This document shows positions 28,006 through 38,447 of a stretch of 64,000 bases of DNA, in pieces. The DNA comes from Mycobacterium sp. SMC-4. GTDB taxonomy: Bacteria; Actinomycetota; Actinomycetes; Mycobacteriales; Mycobacteriaceae. Each line of letters opens with the position of its first letter. Positions within the stretch are counted from its first letter, which is position 1. Position numbers and translations under genes: made by a program. The DNA is taken from NCBI RefSeq assembly GCF_025263265.1, contig NZ_CP079869.1:1054001-1118000 (forward strand). The letters run 5' to 3'. A model generated the notes under the pieces. That model was not told where the DNA came from, did no database searches, and worked only from the letters and a program-made list of their open reading frames with translations.

Positions 28006-29090
28006 ACGGACGTGCGGGATGGTTGGCCGGTCTGGCCGGCGTGGCCGCGGTCGGGTCGGCTGCCGGGGTCACGGTGGCCCGGTCGCTGCGTCGACGCATG
28101 ACCGAGGACGACCCGCACCGCGACGAGGATTTCGAACTGCTCGACGCCGACCGCAGCTGTGTGGTGACCACTCCCGACGGCGTTCCGTTGGCGGTGCGCG
28201 AATCGGGACCCGCCGATGCCCCGCTGACCGTGGTGTTCGCCCATGGTTTCTGTCTGCGGATGGGGGCGTTCTACTTTCAGCGGGCCCGGTTGACCGAGCA
28301 GTGGGGTGACCAGGTTCGGATGGTGTTCTACGACCAGCGCGGGCACGGTCAGTCCGGCGAGGCCGCGCCGGAGAGCTACACCGTCGAACAGCTCGGTCAG
28401 GACTTGGAGAGCGTGCTTGCGGTGATGGTCCCGCGGGGACCTGTTGTCCTGGTGGGTCATTCGATGGGTGGTATGACGGTGCTCTCGCACGCCCGCCAGT
28501 ATCCGCACCGCTATCCGATGCGCATCGTCGGCGCTGCGCTGATCTCCTCGGCAGCCGAGGGCGTTTCGCGTTCCCCGCTGGGGGAGATCCTCAACAACCC
28601 GGCACTGGAGGCGATTCGGTTCGCGGCCAGGTATGCGCCGTGGGCCGTGCACCAAGGTCGTGGTGCGGCGCGGATGGTGATCGGGCCGATCCTGCGCGCG
28701 GCGTCCTATGGCGACGAGGAGATCAGCCCCAGTGTGGTGGCGTTTTCCGAACGGATGATGCACGACACCCCGATCACCACGCTGGTCGAGTTCCTGCACG
28801 CGCTCGAAGTGCACGACGAGACAGCGGGTTTGGACACGTTGAGCAAGGTGCCGACCCTGGTGGCCTGCGGAGACCGAGATCTGCTGACACCGCTGGAGTA
28901 CTCCCAGGAGATGGCGCGGGCTATGGACAGGTCCGAACTGCTGATCGTGGGAGGAGCGGGCCATCTCGTGCAGCTGGAACGCCCGGAGGTGATCGACGAT
29001 GCGCTGGTGCGCCTGGTGGAGCGGTCCACCCCGTCGCGGCTGGTGGCTTTGACGCGGCGGGTGCGGGAGCGGGTGCGCTCCCATGAATAG
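28002..29090 (+). CDS. membrane-anchored alpha/beta hydrolase between alr and tsaE
   Basis: The 362-residue product starts with a hydrophobic segment ([20 protein letters not shown]) that may anchor it in the membrane, then an alpha/beta hydrolase fold: [17 protein letters not shown] oxyanion region, nucleophile elbow GHSMGGM, Asp in CGDRDLLTP and His in [10 protein letters not shown]. All triad residues are present. ATG overlaps the alr stop by 4 nt. The same gene position is occupied by a hydrolase in several mycobacteria. Substrate is unknown. Confidence 0.85.
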   Translation: MNGRAGWLAGLAGVAAVGSAAGVTVARSLRRRMTEDDPHRDEDFELLDADRSCVVTTPDGVPLAVRESGPADAPLTVVFAHGFCLRMGAFYFQRARLTEQWGDQVRMVFYDQRGHGQSGEAAPESYTVEQLGQDLESVLAVMVPRGPVVLVGHSMGGMTVLSHARQYPHRYPMRIVGAALISSAAEGVSRSPLGEILNNPALEAIRFAARYAPWAVHQGRGAARMVIGPILRAASYGDEEISPSVVAFSERMMHDTPITTLVEFLHALEVHDETAGLDTLSKVPTLVACGDRDLLTPLEYSQEMARAMDRSELLIVGGAGHLVQLERPEVIDDALVRLVERSTPSRLVALTRRVRERVRSHE

Positions 29091-29556
29091 GTCCGCGGGG
29101 TCGGCCGGGACTGCGGAATTGCTCACCGCCGACGACACCGTCGCGTTGGGCGCCGAGCTGGGTGCGTCGTTGCGCGCCGGCGACGTGGTCGTGCTGTCGG
29201 GTCCGCTGGGCGCCGGAAAGACAGTGCTGGCCAAGGGGATTGCCCAGGCTCTGGATGTGGAGGGGCCGGTGATATCGCCGACGTTCGTGCTGGCCCGGGT
29301 GCACCGGGCCCGCCGGGCGGGGGCGCCGGCGATGGTGCACGCCGACCTCTACCGGCTGCTGGACCAGGATTCGGTGGATCTGCTCGCCGAGTTGGATTCG
29401 TTGGACCTCGATGCCGATCTCGACGACGCGGTCGTGGTGGTGGAGTGGGGCGAGGGCATCGCCGAGCGGCTGTCCGAGCGTCACCTCGACATTCGCCTGG
29501 AGCGCGGCTCCGACACTGATGTGCGCACCGCGATGTGGCAGTGGAGTCGCCCATGA
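29083..29556 (+). CDS. tsaE: tRNA threonylcarbamoyladenosine synthesis ATPase TsaE
   Basis: TsaE is the ATPase that recycles the TsaB-TsaD complex during t6A37 formation on ANN-decoding tRNAs. The 157-residue product has Walker A GPLGAGKT, the switch-like segment PTFVLARVH, HADLYRLL and the VVVEWGEG strand. It overlaps the upstream hydrolase by 8 nt and tsaB by 4 nt. The 45th-60th residues carry the P-loop as usual. Confidence 0.95.
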   Translation: MNRSAGSAGTAELLTADDTVALGAELGASLRAGDVVVLSGPLGAGKTVLAKGIAQALDVEGPVISPTFVLARVHRARRAGAPAMVHADLYRLLDQDSVDLLAELDSLDLDADLDDAVVVVEWGEGIAERLSERHLDIRLERGSDTDVRTAMWQWSRP

Positions 29557-30200
29557 GCCGGTTGGTGCTGGCCATCGACACCGCTACCCCCGCGGTGACC
29601 GCGGGGGTAGTGCGGATGCACCGTGACCGACATGACCTCGATGGCCGGGTTGAGGTGCTCAACGAACAGGTCACCGTCGACGCCCGGGCGCACGCTGAGC
29701 GGCTGACCCCGAACATCGTCGCCGCGTTGCGGGAGGCGCAGATCGGGGCCGACGAACTCGACGCCGTGGTGGTCGGCTGCGGGCCTGGACCGTTCACGGG
29801 CTTGCGGGTGGGGATGGCGACGGCGGCGGCCTACGGTCACGCACTGGGCATCCCGGTGCGTGGGGTGTGCAGCCTGGATGCGATCGCCGCGGGCAACGCG
29901 GGGGAGGTGCTCGTCGTCACCGATGCGCGTCGCCGCGAGGTGTACTGGGCCCGCTACCGAGACGGCGTTCGGGTTGCGGGCCCGGCGGTCAATGTGGCCG
30001 CGGCGGTCCCCGACGGTGCGGTGGCGGTGGCCGGTTCTCGGGAGCACGCCGCGCTGTTCGATCTCGAGCAGCTGGCCGCGGTGTATCCGACGTCGGCGGG
30101 TTTGGTTGCCGCGGTCGCTGATTGGGAAGGCGATCCCGATCCGCTGGTACCGCTGTATCTGCGTCGACCCGACGCCAAGCCGGCGGTGGCCCGGCGATGA
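29553..30200 (+). CDS. tsaB: t6A synthesis protein TsaB
   Basis: TsaB is the non-catalytic partner that dimerises with TsaD. The 215-residue product starts with MSRLVLAIDTATPAVTAGVV and contains GCGPGPFTGLRVGMATAAAYG and VVTDARRREVYWARY, all typical of the ASKHA-fold YeaZ family. The ATG at 29553 overlaps the tsaE stop by 4 nt; an upstream in-frame ATG at 29535 is less likely. The rimI start overlaps its stop. Confidence 0.94.
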   Translation: MSRLVLAIDTATPAVTAGVVRMHRDRHDLDGRVEVLNEQVTVDARAHAERLTPNIVAALREAQIGADELDAVVVGCGPGPFTGLRVGMATAAAYGHALGIPVRGVCSLDAIAAGNAGEVLVVTDARRREVYWARYRDGVRVAGPAVNVAAAVPDGAVAVAGSREHAALFDLEQLAAVYPTSAGLVAAVADWEGDPDPLVPLYLRRPDAKPAVARR

Positions 30201-30649
30201 GCGCGCAGTATGGGCCGTTGACACCGAACGACGCGGCGCGTTGTGCGGAGTTGGAAGCGCAGTTGTTCGACGGCGACGACCCGTGGCCTGAGCGCGCCTT
30301 CCTGGCCGAGCTGGCGGCCAAGCACAACCATTACGTCGCTGCCCGGGTGGACGACAAACTGGTCGGCTATGCCGGCATCGCCCGGATGGGGCGGCTGCGA
30401 CCCTTCGAGTACGAGATCCACACGATCGGTGTGGATCCGGCCCACCAGGGCAAAGGGATCGGCCGGCAACTGCTGCAGCGGCTGATCGACTATGCCGACG
30501 GCGCAACGATCTTTCTCGAAGTGCGCACCGACAATGCGCCGGCGATCGCCCTGTACGAGAGTGCCGGGTTCACCCGGGTGGGACTGCGTAAGCGGTATTA
30601 CCGGGTCAGCGGTGCTGACGCCTACACGATGAAACGAGAGCGGCAATGA
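30197..30649 (+). CDS. rimI: N-terminal acetyltransferase RimI
   Basis: This 150-residue GNAT acetyltransferase has the acetyl-CoA-binding motif [21 protein letters not shown] and the RimI-type end [23 protein letters not shown]. It acetylates the N-terminal Ala of ribosomal protein S18 in other bacteria; broader N-terminal substrates are known in mycobacteria. It overlaps both tsaB and tsaD by 4 nt, the standard mycobacterial tsaB-rimI-tsaD order. Confidence 0.93.
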   Translation: MSAQYGPLTPNDAARCAELEAQLFDGDDPWPERAFLAELAAKHNHYVAARVDDKLVGYAGIARMGRLRPFEYEIHTIGVDPAHQGKGIGRQLLQRLIDYADGATIFLEVRTDNAPAIALYESAGFTRVGLRKRYYRVSGADAYTMKRERQ

Positions 30650-31668
30650 TCATCCTGGCGATCGAAAGCTCCTGCGACGAAACCGGTGTGGGCATCGCCG
30701 AGCTCGGCGAGGACGGTTCGGTCACCCTGCTCGCCGACGAAGTGGCTTCCAGTGTGGACGAGCACGCCCGGTTCGGCGGCGTGGTGCCCGAGATCGCCTC
30801 TCGTGCCCACCTGGAAGCGTTGGGGCCGACGATGCGGCGAGCGCTCGACGCTGCTGGTGTCGAGCGACCCGATGTGGTCGCAGCCACCATCGGCCCCGGT
30901 CTGGCCGGCGCGCTGCTGGTGGGAGTGGCTGCGGCCAAGGCGTATTCGGCTGCGTGGGGGGTGCCGTTCTACGGCGTCAACCACCTGGGTGGGCATCTGG
31001 CTGCCGATGTGTTCGACCATGGACCGTTACCGGAGAGCGTCGGTCTGCTGGTCTCCGGCGGGCATACCAACCTGCTGCATGTGCGTTCGCTGGGCGAGCC
31101 GATCATCGAGCTGGGTTCGACCGTCGATGATGCCGCCGGTGAGGCGTACGACAAGATCGCGCGGCTGCTCGGCCTGGGGTATCCGGGTGGACGGGTGCTC
31201 GATGAACTGGCCCGGGAGGGCGACCGCGACGCGATCGTATTCCCGCGCGGGATGACCGGTCCGCGCGACGATCCGTACGCGTTCAGTTTCTCCGGCCTGA
31301 AAACCGCGGTCGCGCGGTATGTCGAGCGTCAGCCGGAGGCGTCGAATGCCGATGTGGCGGCGGGCTTCCAGGAGGCGGTGGCCGATGTGTTGACGATGAA
31401 GGCGGTGCGGGCGGCCGAGCAGCTCGGCGTGTCGACTCTGCTGATCGCCGGTGGGGTTGCGGCGAACTCGCGGCTTCGGGAACTGGCCGGGCAGCGCTGC
31501 CAGGAGGCCGGGCTGACATTGCGGATTCCGCGGCCCCGACTGTGCACCGACAACGGCGCGATGATCGCGTCCTTCGCTGCGCACCTGATCGCGGCCGGGG
31601 CGGCGCCCTCGCCGTTGGACGCGGCCAGCGATCCCGGGTTGCCGGTGGTGCAGGGGCAGGTGGCGTGA
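30646..31668 (+). CDS. tsaD: tRNA N6-adenosine threonylcarbamoyltransferase TsaD
   Basis: TsaD transfers threonylcarbamoyl from TC-AMP to A37 of tRNA. The 340-residue ASKHA protein starts [20 protein letters not shown] and has the metal-binding HxxxH in [10 protein letters not shown], the [10 protein letters not shown] phosphate loop and [10 protein letters not shown]. Its stop overlaps the SnoaL-like gene by 4 nt. With tsaE, tsaB and rimI the t6A set is nearly complete; tsaC is outside the window. Confidence 0.96.
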   Translation: MIILAIESSCDETGVGIAELGEDGSVTLLADEVASSVDEHARFGGVVPEIASRAHLEALGPTMRRALDAAGVERPDVVAATIGPGLAGALLVGVAAAKAYSAAWGVPFYGVNHLGGHLAADVFDHGPLPESVGLLVSGGHTNLLHVRSLGEPIIELGSTVDDAAGEAYDKIARLLGLGYPGGRVLDELAREGDRDAIVFPRGMTGPRDDPYAFSFSGLKTAVARYVERQPEASNADVAAGFQEAVADVLTMKAVRAAEQLGVSTLLIAGGVAANSRLRELAGQRCQEAGLTLRIPRPRLCTDNGAMIASFAAHLIAAGAAPSPLDAASDPGLPVVQGQVA

Positions 31669-32105
31669 ACTCGCTCGCCGACAAGCTGACCGTCACCGAG
31701 CTGCTGTATCGGTATGCCGAGTTGATCGATGCCGGCGATTTCGCCGGCGTCGGGCAGCTGCTCGGTCGCGGCCGATTCATGGGGGTCGGGGGCCCCGACG
31801 CCATCGCTGCGTTGTTCGCCGCGACTACGCGACGGTTCCCCGAGCACGGCAATACGCCGCGTACCCGTCATCTGGTGCTCAACCCGATCGTCGAGGTCGA
31901 CGGGGACACCGCGCAGGCGCGCTCGACGTTCTGTGTGGTGCAGCAGACCGACATCGTCGCGCTGCAACCCATCGTGGTGGGGCGCTATCGGGACACCTTC
32001 GCACGGGACGGGGCCGGGTGGTACTTCACCGACCGCCACGTCGACATCGAGATGCTCGGCGACGTGTCCGATCATCTGCTGATCGATCCGGGCGGGCTGG
32101 GTTAG
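31665..32105 (+). CDS. SnoaL-like/NTF2-fold protein
   Basis: The 146-residue product has the NTF2/SnoaL layout: an N-terminal helix [26 protein letters not shown] followed by beta strands ending in [28 protein letters not shown] start overlaps the tsaD stop by 4 nt, so it is the last gene of the alr-tsaD chain. Such proteins act as small-molecule isomerases, hydratases or non-enzymatic binders; no catalytic residues can be assigned. Confidence 0.8.
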   Translation: MNSLADKLTVTELLYRYAELIDAGDFAGVGQLLGRGRFMGVGGPDAIAALFAATTRRFPEHGNTPRTRHLVLNPIVEVDGDTAQARSTFCVVQQTDIVALQPIVVGRYRDTFARDGAGWYFTDRHVDIEMLGDVSDHLLIDPGGLG

Positions 32106-32770
32106 GGGACGGCGCCGTGCCAGACGCGGGTGGAGCGGACGGTGTCGAGGCGGTAGTCGGTCACCCGCGTCGAATAGAGCCGGGCAGCCAGCGTTCGCGC
32201 CTGAGTCACCGGATCGCCCGGGTCATGCACGATCTCGCCGCGGCTGTTGGCATTGCCGATCACGACTCCGACGAGGTCCCCTCTGAGGTAGCGCGTGATC
32301 TCCTGGAACTGCGCGATCACGCCCTGCGTGGCACCGAGGTAGCTCTCTTCGCATGAGATCAGCACACCGACCTTCTTGCCGATGATGCCCTCGACGACCC
32401 GCTGCTGCTGCGGCGCACTGTTGGCGGTGTAGCAGAACAGCCGATCGAACACCGTCTTGAGGCGACCCGGCATTCCATAGAAGTAGAGCGGCATGGCAAA
32501 GACGATGCCGTCGGCCGGCAGCATCCGGTCCAGCAGCAGTTCCTCGTAGCGGTCATCGAGGGAACACACGCTGTCCTCGGCGCGTCGGCAGCTCCGACAG
32601 TTGTCGAGCATCCGCTGGACGTAGTCGTCGAGGAAGACGTGCTGTGGGTCGTGTCCGGCGGCTCGGGCGCCGTCGAGGGCTGCGTCGGCCAACACGTGGG
32701 AGTTGCCGTCTGCGCGGGGACTGGCGCTGATGATCAAGGTTGTCTTGCGGCCCTGTGTCACGCAGCTCAC
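32102..32770 (-). CDS. NADPH-dependent FMN reductase-like (flavodoxin fold)
   Basis: The product of about 222 residues has the FMN phosphate loop IISASPRADGNSHVL and the segment CRSCRRAEDSVCSLDDRYEE with a CxxC pair, then FAMPLYFYGMPGRLKTVFDR, as in iron-sulfur flavoprotein/flavodoxin-like reductases. The start is unclear: GTG at 32770 or 32761; neither has a good ribosome site. It is convergent with the SnoaL-like gene with a 4-bp overlap. A role in quinone or nitro-compound reduction is possible. Confidence 0.8.
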   Translation of the reverse strand: MSCVTQGRKTTLIISASPRADGNSHVLADAALDGARAAGHDPQHVFLDDYVQRMLDNCRSCRRAEDSVCSLDDRYEELLLDRMLPADGIVFAMPLYFYGMPGRLKTVFDRLFCYTANSAPQQQRVVEGIIGKKVGVLISCEESYLGATQGVIAQFQEITRYLRGDLVGVVIGNANSRGEIVHDPGDPVTQARTLAARLYSTRVTDYRLDTVRSTRVWHGAVP

Positions 32771-32796
32771 AAGTCCGTGGCGAACCGCAATATTCC

Positions 32797-33087
32797 TCAG
32801 TCGCCGATGCGCCAGGGTGGATCGGCGACCGCCGGATCGGCAACCGGATGCCCGGGACCCATCGGGACGCAGTGCTTCACCGGGGTCAGGTACGAGCTGA
32901 AGCCCCGCGGGACAAGTTGGGCGACACCCACGCACCGTTCCCAGCTGCCGTCAGGCTGGACGGGGCCATCGCACTTGCTGAGGAATTGTCCGCCGTAGTG
33001 ACAGCCGGCGACCGCCGGTGGCGCCGTGGTGACGAGCCCGGTCGTCATGAACGCGGTGACGACGACTCCGACGATGCAGCGCTTCAT
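32797..33087 (-). CDS. small secreted cysteine-containing protein
   Basis: The 96-residue product has a Sec signal peptide (VVVTAFMTTGLVTTAPPAVA, cleavage before GCHYGG) and a short mature part with four Cys (GCHY, KCDG, RCVG, HCVP) and a Pro/Asp-rich end, so two disulfides are possible. The CDGPVQPDGSWERC pattern belongs to a conserved mycobacterial family of unknown function. A very strong AGGAGG site precedes the ATG at 33087; the longer frame to 33156 is not needed. Confidence 0.8.
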   Translation of the reverse strand: MKRCIVGVVVTAFMTTGLVTTAPPAVAGCHYGGQFLSKCDGPVQPDGSWERCVGVAQLVPRGFSSYLTPVKHCVPMGPGHPVADPAVADPPWRIGD

Positions 33088-33194
33088 GGTTGCCTCCTGT
33101 CGCCGCCTCGCTCGGGTCATCCCAGAATTGCCTGCCGCCCGCGAAGGCAAACCCACGGTACCGCCCGGCCCTGCTGATCGACCGTGTCTTCTGG

Positions 33195-34727
33195 CTAAAA
33201 CGGTGGCGGGTCGCTCTGCCGGCGGGCCGCGTTGTGGCGCCGTTCGGCATTGATCCGGTAGCGGCGCGCGTCGCTGCGCGAACGGCGTCGTCGCGGCATC
33301 ATCTGGCCGCGTCGGGGATCGCGCGGCGGTGCAGACTGTGCCGGAGCATCGGGCGGTGGCCGGCTCGGGGACGGCGTCGTGGTGGTTCTCCAGCCCGGGA
33401 ACAGCAGGCTCGACAGCGGAGCGGTGGTGTAGGTGTGGCCGGTGGGAGACGTGATGGTGACGCTTCCGTCAGGCTGCTGGGAGTCCGACCAGCCATCCCA
33501 GAAAGTCTTGACCAGGTGATGAATTCTGCAGTAGCACTTTAGGTTTGATGCGTGAGTAGGCCCGTCGGGCCACGGCTGAGTGTGATCGATGTCGGCCGAC
33601 ATCGCCGAGCGGTCACAGCCGGGCACTCGGCATGTCAGGTCTCGGTTGCGGACGAAGCGCTCCAGCGCGGTCGATGGCCGGTGACCGGCACAGCCCTCGA
33701 TCGAATCAGCGTCGGTGACGAAGCGGACCTTGGCGCCGAACGCGATCAACTGGGCCAGCAGTGGCGCGGGCACGAGGCCATTACGCATGCCGGGGATCAA
33801 TCCGGCTTTGCGCCGCGCAACGGGTGCCGGCCGAGGGGCGCTGGTGTCCCCGCCGACAGTCGTCCCGGTGTCCGCGGTGCCGTCGAGATCGAGACCCGGC
33901 TCGTGGTCGAGGCTCTGCTGTTCGGCGATGACGTTGATGACGAAGCTGCTCGCGCGTCCGTCGTCGGCGGCAGCGGGGCACTCGCTGTTGCCGCAGCGGC
34001 ACGCGAGATGAGTGGATCCGGCTGACAGCGCGCCGAACGCGTCCGCCCTGCGCTGATCCATGGTGCGGGGATCGTCGGCGCACACGCCGGTGATCATCGC
34101 CGCGAACCGCTGTCTGGCCAGCGCGGCATCGGTGGCCGAGACCCTTCCGTGGATGGTCACGGTGCCGGTGCGGTCTTCCCGGTCGCCGATCGTGAAGGAG
34201 CGGCTCCGCTGCTGGAAATTGGTGCGCCGCACGGCGTCCGGGTCGTACTTTTCCACCCACAGGTCCACGGCCTGTTCCAGCTTGGCCTTCGACAGCGTGC
34301 CCCACATCGGCGCGCGCTCGGCGATCTCACCGTCGACGGCCGTCAGCGCATCGTCGTCGACGATCAGCATGGTGCGCCAGGCGATGGTGGACACCAGCGC
34401 GGCGGGGATCTCACCGGCCAGGAAACGTGCGCCGGTCTTGGGCAGCCGGTTGCGCAGGGTCAACGCCAGGTCGATCTGTCCCAGGGCGCGGCCGTGTCCG
34501 ACGGTCAAAGCGCAGGCGATCTCGGTGGCTGCGCTGTCCCAGTCGTCGCACGCCCAGTCGGGATGTTCGGGATCGCTGCAGCGCCGGCGTGCCAGTTCGG
34601 CTACGGCGGCGAGCTTGCGTGCCTCAGCCGCGGCGGCAGTTCGAGCCCAGCCGGCGACAGCGTCGATGAGCTCGCGGTCGGTCACGCCGCGCAGGTGCGC
34701 GGGACCAGGCAGACCTGAATCGAACAT
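33195..34727 (-). CDS. 13E12/DUF222 protein with HNH endonuclease domain
   Basis: The 510-residue product has the DUF222 region (roughly residues 20-330) and a C-terminal HNH motif in CRVPGCDRSAMSADIDHTQPWPDGPTHASNLKCYCRIHHLVKTF, with the typical C..C..DH..N..C..HH ligands. This is the mycobacterial REP13E12 gene family, present in many copies in some genomes and linked to phage integration sites in M. tuberculosis. The C-terminus is Pro- and Arg-rich. It stands between the flavin reductase/secreted-protein pair and groES, a site not occupied by it in M. tuberculosis. Confidence 0.88.
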   Translation of the reverse strand: MFDSGLPGPAHLRGVTDRELIDAVAGWARTAAAAEARKLAAVAELARRRCSDPEHPDWACDDWDSAATEIACALTVGHGRALGQIDLALTLRNRLPKTGARFLAGEIPAALVSTIAWRTMLIVDDDALTAVDGEIAERAPMWGTLSKAKLEQAVDLWVEKYDPDAVRRTNFQQRSRSFTIGDREDRTGTVTIHGRVSATDAALARQRFAAMITGVCADDPRTMDQRRADAFGALSAGSTHLACRCGNSECPAAADDGRASSFVINVIAEQQSLDHEPGLDLDGTADTGTTVGGDTSAPRPAPVARRKAGLIPGMRNGLVPAPLLAQLIAFGAKVRFVTDADSIEGCAGHRPSTALERFVRNRDLTCRVPGCDRSAMSADIDHTQPWPDGPTHASNLKCYCRIHHLVKTFWDGWSDSQQPDGSVTITSPTGHTYTTAPLSSLLFPGWRTTTTPSPSRPPPDAPAQSAPPRDPRRGQMMPRRRRSRSDARRYRINAERRHNAARRQSDPPPF

Positions 34728-34789
34728 GTGTTCGATTTTAGCGGTGGCCTACGACAGTTTCGGTCGCTGTCGCAGCCCACCCTTGAGTG

Positions 34790-34816
34790 CTAGCACTCTC
34801 GTGTATAGAGTGCTAG
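34790..34816. promoter_or_regulatory. CIRCE element (HrcA operator)
   Basis: CTAGCACTC (34790-34798), nine bases, then GAGTGCTAG (34808-34816): a perfect 9-9-9 CIRCE, close to the consensus TTAGCACTC-N9-GAGTGCTAA. It lies about 110 bp before groES. The spacer contains TATAGA-like sequence, so the operator probably overlaps the groESL promoter and lets HrcA repress it until heat stress. Confidence 0.92.
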
Positions 34817-34923
34817 GTGGCAGTCGGTCCTCCCGTGTGTCGACACCCGCGACGACGGCGCGTGGGCGGACACCGGCCGCCGAATACAACACCTACATCA
34901 GCGAAAAGTGAAGGGGCTCCATC

Positions 34924-35226
34924 GTGGCGAGCGTGAACATCAAGCCACTCGAGGACAAGATCCTCGTTCAGGCCAATGAGGCCGAGACCACGACCGCTTC
35001 CGGTCTGGTCATCCCCGACACCGCCAAGGAGAAGCCGCAAGAAGGTACCGTCGTCGCAGTTGGCCCCGGCCGCTGGGATGAGGACGGCGAGAAGCGGATT
35101 CCTCTGGATGTGTCGGAGGGCGACGTCGTCATCTACAGCAAGTACGGCGGCACCGAGATCAAGTACAACGGCGAGGAGTACTTGATCCTGTCGGCCCGCG
35201 ACGTGCTGGCTGTCGTCTCCAAGTAA
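34924..35226 (+). CDS. groES: co-chaperonin GroES
   Basis: The 100-residue co-chaperonin caps the GroEL ring. Conserved segments are [25 protein letters not shown] with its mobile loop, [19 protein letters not shown] and [36 protein letters not shown] start follows AAGGGGCTCCATC. The CIRCE element and promoter lie upstream; groEL1 follows after 90 bp that contain a stable hairpin. Confidence 0.97.
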   Translation: MASVNIKPLEDKILVQANEAETTTASGLVIPDTAKEKPQEGTVVAVGPGRWDEDGEKRIPLDVSEGDVVIYSKYGGTEIKYNGEEYLILSARDVLAVVSK

Positions 35227-35238
35227 ACGATCGTGACT

Positions 35239-36939
<1,701 letters not shown>

Positions 36940-36952
36940 GTAGTCCGCACGC

Positions 36953-37012
36953 ACGACCGTGGGGCTTGTGCACGGAATCTTCCTGATTCCCGTGCACAAG
37001 CCCCACGGTCGT
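36953..37012. repeat. near-perfect 23-nt inverted repeat after groEL1
   Basis: The 23-nt arm at 36953-36975 (starting ACGACCGTGGGG) is perfectly complementary to 36990-37012, separated by 14 nt. After a one-base bulge, AAT/ATT pairing can continue inwards. It could be a very stable terminator after groEL1, but arm length and the absence of a T-tract also fit a dispersed palindromic repeat. Confidence 0.75.
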
Positions 37013-37081
37013 CGGTCAGGGCGCGACCCGCGGGCATACGCTGGAGGCATTCGGGCGACTCGAAGACGAGGGAGCTTGCCC

Positions 37082-37444
37082 ATGACGCCGCTGCACTGCG
37101 CGATGGCCGGGCTGATCGCTTGTGCGGTCGCAACAGCGTCGGTATCACCTGCTCGCGCCGACCCGGTGGACCCGATCCCGGGGAACGGCTTCTTTCTTGT
37201 CGGGCCGGACATTGCGCCGGGCCTCTACCGCACCGGTGGGTCGGCCTCGACCTTCGCGATCTGGATCAACGACGTGCCGACCCAGGACTCGATGTGTCTG
37301 TGGTTCACATACAGCACACCGGACGCCAACAAGGACAACGTGGTCGCGACCAATATCTCGCTCGGTCCGATGTACGCGTCCATCAACTCCACGGTGCAGG
37401 CATTCGAGTCGCGCAACTGTCAGCCCTGGACCCGGGTCACCTGA
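37082..37444 (+). CDS. small secreted protein, mycobacterial family
   Basis: The 120-residue product has a Sec signal peptide (AGLIACAVATASVSPARA, cleavage before DPVDP). The mature part contains DIAPGLYRTGG and two Cys (SMCLWF and RNCQPW) that may form a disulfide. The pattern of a GxYRTxG strand followed by a Cys pair recurs in small exported actinobacterial proteins. GAGGGAGC precedes the ATG. Function unknown. Confidence 0.8.
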   Translation: MTPLHCAMAGLIACAVATASVSPARADPVDPIPGNGFFLVGPDIAPGLYRTGGSASTFAIWINDVPTQDSMCLWFTYSTPDANKDNVVATNISLGPMYASINSTVQAFESRNCQPWTRVT

Positions 37445-37449
37445 GCCGG

Positions 37450-37713
37450 CTACGCCGGCTTGCCGGCGGGATCGATCGGTGTGTAGGAAAGCACCCCGTC
37501 GAGCTCGTTTCGCCAGGCCAGCCCCATCCTGACCAGTTCTTCGGCGGCGGGGACGTGTTCCTCGGGTACCGACGGGTTGTGAGCGAGCACCTCGGCGGCT
37601 GCCTGATGGTGGGGTTCGGTCCGGGAATCGTCGGCGACCGCCGACAGCCATCGTTGCCGCGCGGCGTCCTCGTTGTCAGGGTCCTCGGCAGGATCGTCGG
37701 ATGCTGTGCTCAT
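37450..37713 (-). CDS. small acidic hypothetical protein
   Basis: An 87-residue Asp/Glu-rich protein with no signal peptide or membrane segment. The second half (PEEHVPAAEELVRMGLAWRNELDGVLSYTP) looks like a small folded helix-strand unit. Codon use and third-position GC resemble its neighbours, supporting a real gene. Its end is 5 bp from the convergent secreted-protein gene. I do not recognise a family. Confidence 0.6.
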   Translation of the reverse strand: MSTASDDPAEDPDNEDAARQRWLSAVADDSRTEPHHQAAAEVLAHNPSVPEEHVPAAEELVRMGLAWRNELDGVLSYTPIDPAGKPA

Positions 37714-37751
37714 GCCTGTCGGGTTGACGCTGTCCCCCCGAACGAAACAGG

Positions 37752-38273
37752 TCAGGACGCCAGGGGCACGCGGGCGATCAGTGCATCCAGCTCGACGAAG
37801 TCGAGGTAGGCCACCACGCGGGTGATCTGATCATCGGCCAGCGCCATCACCCAGTTGTACTCGTTGACATAGGGCTGGCCGTCTCGGGCGGTCGCGGTTC
37901 CCCGCCAACGGGCGACGACGCGGTCCTGGTCGGCGATGATCTCGTGCACCTCGGCGCGGATGGGACCGGTCAGTCGGTCCACGATCGGGCCCGCCGCGAC
38001 GTCGAGGAATTCCTGGCGCGAGGTGTACGTCCGCGGTGTGGCCGCGCGGGCCACCGTCCACTGCACGTCCTCGGCGAGCAGGGCGTAGAAGGTATCCGGG
38101 CCGCCGACCCCGCGCGCCAGTCCGTCCCGAACGATCTGGGCGTTGCGTTGTCCGTCGCCTGCCGGCGGCGCCGCCTGGCTGGTGGCGCCCGCACATCCTG
38201 CGGCGACGACGGCTGCACTGAGCAGCGTGACGAGGTTCCTGACGTTCCTGCTGGTCGGGCGTGTCGTGGTCAT
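37752..38273 (-). CDS. SnoaL-like lipoprotein
   Basis: The 173-residue product has the N-terminal sequence MTTTRPTSRNVRNLVTLLS and the lipobox VVAAGCAG, so it should be an exported lipoprotein. The mature part is an NTF2/limonene-epoxide-hydrolase-like fold (QIVRDGLARGVGGPDTFYALLAEDVQWTV and EYNWVMALADDQITRVVAYLDF). It stands divergent to the attenuator-controlled DAHP synthase gene. Ligand unknown. Confidence 0.78.
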   Translation of the reverse strand: MTTTRPTSRNVRNLVTLLSAAVVAAGCAGATSQAAPPAGDGQRNAQIVRDGLARGVGGPDTFYALLAEDVQWTVARAATPRTYTSRQEFLDVAAGPIVDRLTGPIRAEVHEIIADQDRVVARWRGTATARDGQPYVNEYNWVMALADDQITRVVAYLDFVELDALIARVPLAS

Positions 38274-38359
38274 GCCTTGCCAACGTAATGACGTCGCCGC
38301 CGTTCTGGCAGGGTGCGGTTCTCCCAGGTGCGCTGGTCCCCGGTCTCTCGGTGGCCATG

Positions 38360-38365
38360 TATACT
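38360..38365 (+). promoter_or_regulatory. -10 box for the DAHP synthase leader transcript
   Basis: TATACT ends 7 nt before the GTG at 38373, the spacing expected when the first transcribed base is the G of that GTG. No convincing -35 is seen, which is normal for mycobacterial promoters. Confidence 0.6.
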
Positions 38366-38372
38366 CTCCGTC

Positions 38373-38447
38373 GTGAACATCCGTGGGTGCGCAGGCTACT
38401 GGCACTTTATGCAGGCTCCGGGCGGAGCCGATAAAGCGCTGCACTAA
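38373..38447 (+). CDS. leader peptide with Tyr-Trp-His-Phe codons upstream of DAHP synthase
   Basis: A 24-codon frame from GTG to TAA encodes MNIRGCAGYWHFMQAPGG followed by ADKALH. Codons TAC TGG CAC TTT are consecutive (38397-38408), so scarcity of charged tRNA-Tyr, tRNA-Trp or tRNA-Phe would stall the ribosome there. The message looks leaderless, starting at this GTG. The stop codon at 38445 comes just after a segment (38437-38442) that can pair with the left arm of the terminator. This is the classic layout of amino-acid attenuation. Too short to be found by ORF length. Confidence 0.65.
   Translation: MNIRGCAGYWHFMQAPGGADKALH

Noticed and set aside
33195..34727. HNH gene as a restriction or phage-defence nuclease
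   Set aside because: It belongs to the 13E12/DUF222 repeat family, common in mycobacteria, with no methylase or defence partner here.
38357..38434. ATG frame MYTLRREHPWVRRLLALY before the DAHP synthase
   Set aside because: It has scattered Tyr and Trp codons but no cluster, and no ribosome site; the GTG frame at 38373 fits leaderless initiation, has four consecutive test codons and ends at the right place for attenuation.
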